Part shown: positions 62,526 to 64,000 of the stretch, piece after piece | Layout of the letters: the number at the start of each line of letters is the position of its first letter | How positions within the stretch are numbered: the stretch's first letter is position 1 | Origin: Bacillota bacterium | GTDB taxonomy: Bacteria > Bacillota > Clostridia > Acetivibrionales > DTU013 | Assembly (NCBI GenBank): GCA_023426125.1 | Contig: JAFABI010000090.1 | Coordinates: 186,001 to 250,000, forward strand | DNA length: 64,000 nucleotides | Direction of reading: 5' to 3' | Program-made: the position numbers and the translations under genes | The notes under the pieces: generated by a model | Database searches by the model: none | Told to the model about the DNA's origin: nothing | Seen by the model: the letters and a program-made list of their open reading frames with translations, nothing else

Positions 62526-64000
62526 TTAACCTGACTGCTTGATATTAAGCTCAATACGCACGCACGTTCCTTCAGCTTTTTTAGAGCGTATGTCAATGCT
62601 GCTTTCATCTCCGAACAACAACCGGATTCGGCTGTATATATTTCTTAAGCCGATGCTGCGTTTGCTTTTGCCGGATTGCTCCTCTATATGCAGCGGGGAA
62701 TTGTTCAGACTAAGAATTAGCGTGTCCAATTCTTCCGGCTGCATGCCGACGCCGTCGTCTGCTATTTCGAAAAACAGCATTCCATCGTTCATAAGCCCGC
62801 CTTTTACCAAAAGACTGCATTTGCCGCGTTTTGGCTCCATACCGTGGTATATGGCATTTTCTACTAACGGCTGCAAAATCATCTTTGGAATTTTGATATC
62901 CATTACCCGCTCGTCAACTTCGATATTGAAGAGGAAACGGTTAGGATAACGCGTATTAATTATACTTATATATGACTTTATGCATTCCAGCTCATCGCGT
63001 ACCGGTGACAGCTCATCGCCTTTTATGCTATAACGGAATATCCGTGATAATGCTTCGGAAATTTCTGCAATTTCTGAAACATTGTTTGCAAGAGCTATAC
63101 TATGGATACAATCCAGTGTATTATAGAGAAAATGAGGATTTATTTGACTTTTAAGGGCTGAAAGCTCGGCCTGTTTCCTGTTCAGCTCGATCTCATAAAC
63201 CTTGTTTTGCGTATCCATGATGGTTTTGTTTGCATGATCGATTTTATCCAACATAACATTTATGTATTCGGAAAGCCTGCCGATCTCATTATTGCCTGTC
63301 AGAACAAGCCGCTTTTCACTGCTTTCCCGGCCCATCTCAGTAGTGAAACGGGCAATGCGTGAAATCGGTGACGTTATGCCATAGATTAACAACGCACCCA
63401 TAACGACCAACAGCAGCACGACGATTCCGCACATGATGACCCACACCTGCAGCATTCCCTGAGTCTGACGATGAAGTTCATTTATAGAAATCAGGCATGT
63501 GGTTTTCCAGCCGGTCTCGGGAAGAGTATCGATCTGTGTTAAGTATTTTTCATTACCCAGAACGATCGTTTGCAAGTCCGAAGAAAATGCATCCGGTCCG
63601 ATGGATGCTATTTCATCAAACTTGTCCTTATTGCTGATTACAACAATGTTGCCATATTTGTCCCGTACGAAAAAAATTGACCCCTGAGGCAGAGACATAT
63701 CTCCTACCAGGCTTTGCAACTGCTCCGTTTTACATATAATAACGCACACTCCCAGAACGTCAAGGGGACTGATGCCGGGCAGGGCGGAAAATATGGGCAT
63801 TGAATAACTATAGTAGCTGTGTTCGAGAGATGACCTGTATATTTCAGAACTGAACAGATCTTTACGGAATCCGTCGCTCAAAATGGCTTGCTTGTTTACA
63901 AGGCTGCTTTCTATGCTGTATTCGGCATCATAAGGGATCCTTACTTCACGGTTCATTTTGTCGATAAGATAGATCTCATATATATTTTGATTGTTCATTT
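62526..64000 (-). CDS. YesM-type sensor histidine kinase, N-terminus beyond the window
   Basis: At least 490 residues are visible. They show an extracytoplasmic Cache-like sensor (to about 180), a membrane helix (VWVIMCGIVVLLLVVMGALL), HAMP (ISRIARFTTEMGRES), the H-box SQINPHFLYNTLDCIHSIAL and the HATPase N-box KMILQPLVENAIYHGME with DDGVGMQ. Family members are about 580-600 residues with a first membrane helix, which must lie past position 64000; the ATG at 63998 is therefore probably internal. YesM kinases usually act with an AraC-type YesN regulator to control adjacent sugar importers. Confidence 0.9.
   Translation of the reverse strand, partial: MNNQNIYEIYLIDKMNREVRIPYDAEYSIESSLVNKQAILSDGFRKDLFSSEIYRSSLEHSYYSYSMPIFSALPGISPLDVLGVCVIICKTEQLQSLVGDMSLPQGSIFFVRDKYGNIVVISNKDKFDEIASIGPDAFSSDLQTIVLGNEKYLTQIDTLPETGWKTTCLISINELHRQTQGMLQVWVIMCGIVVLLLVVMGALLIYGITSPISRIARFTTEMGRESSEKRLVLTGNNEIGRLSEYINVMLDKIDHANKTIMDTQNKVYEIELNRKQAELSALKSQINPHFLYNTLDCIHSIALANNVSEIAEISEALSRIFRYSIKGDELSPVRDELECIKSYISIINTRYPNRFLFNIEVDERVMDIKIPKMILQPLVENAIYHGMEPKRGKCSLLVKGGLMNDGMLFFEIADDGVGMQPEELDTLILSLNNSPLHIEEQSGKSKRSIGLRNIYSRIRLLFGDESSIDIRSKKAEGTCVRIELNIKQSG

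Overview
The window is a chromosomal stretch of a low-to-mid GC anaerobic Firmicute, most likely class Clostridia. Evidence: Shine-Dalgarno sites near AGGAGG throughout, consensus sigma-A promoters, a HrcA/CIRCE-controlled groESL, frequent TTG/GTG starts, a long-form Hpf, clostridial small proteins, an anaerobic-sulfatase-maturase-type radical SAM enzyme, and YesM/Lpl-type sugar uptake genes. I cannot name a species. No rRNA, tRNA, CRISPR array or prophage was seen.

Layout. 1-6 kb: partial AraC regulator, a decayed erythromycin-esterase gene, YbaK deacylase, a small DMT membrane protein, a sugar-isomerase remnant, a TauE-type exporter, an amidohydrolase and an uncharacterised helical protein. 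6-12 kb (minus strand): a pyruvate-dehydrogenase-type operon (PNPOx-like protein, E1 alpha, E1 beta, E2, E3). 12-18 kb: zinc-ribbon protein, a DnaA-box cluster in a 670-bp gap, hpf, pcrA, a small Cys protein, a HAD phosphatase between two inverted repeat copies, and a short LytS-like kinase. 18-27 kb: histidine operon hisZ-G-D-C-B-purC-H-A-F behind a perfect consensus promoter; hisIE lies apart at 34 kb with its own promoter. 27-36 kb: lipoprotein, two-component pair, two-gene chromate transporter, radical SAM/SPASM maturase, hisIE and an AlbA_2/ATPase regulator. 36-44 kb: groESL, DUF6106-like protein, AraC regulator, diguanylate cyclase, GH3 glycosidase.

44-53 kb is the accessory core: a REP-associated tyrosine transposase (RAYT) with its REP palindromes, followed by a four-gene SMC-type defence operon in the order jetD-jetA-jetB-jetC, which resembles type III Wadjet. 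It is odd in three ways. jetC is cut by an in-frame amber codon between its coiled coil and its C-terminal ATPase half. jetD carries an in-frame copy of a repeat that also occurs elsewhere in the window. The operon lies between REP copies, the last being a perfect 27-bp hairpin 11 bp after jetC.

53-64 kb: a membrane-anchored GH18 protein, MgtC-like protein, an Orn/Lys/Arg decarboxylase family enzyme, and a sugar ABC importer (two permeases, oxidoreductase, binding lipoprotein) next to a convergent YesM-type sensor kinase cut by the window edge.

Small palindromic repeats of several families are scattered through the intergenic spaces. Some have altered genes: one supplies the C-terminus of HisC, one lies inside jetD, and others sit between a response regulator and its kinase. 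Identifications come from reading the translated sequences by eye; no database search was run.
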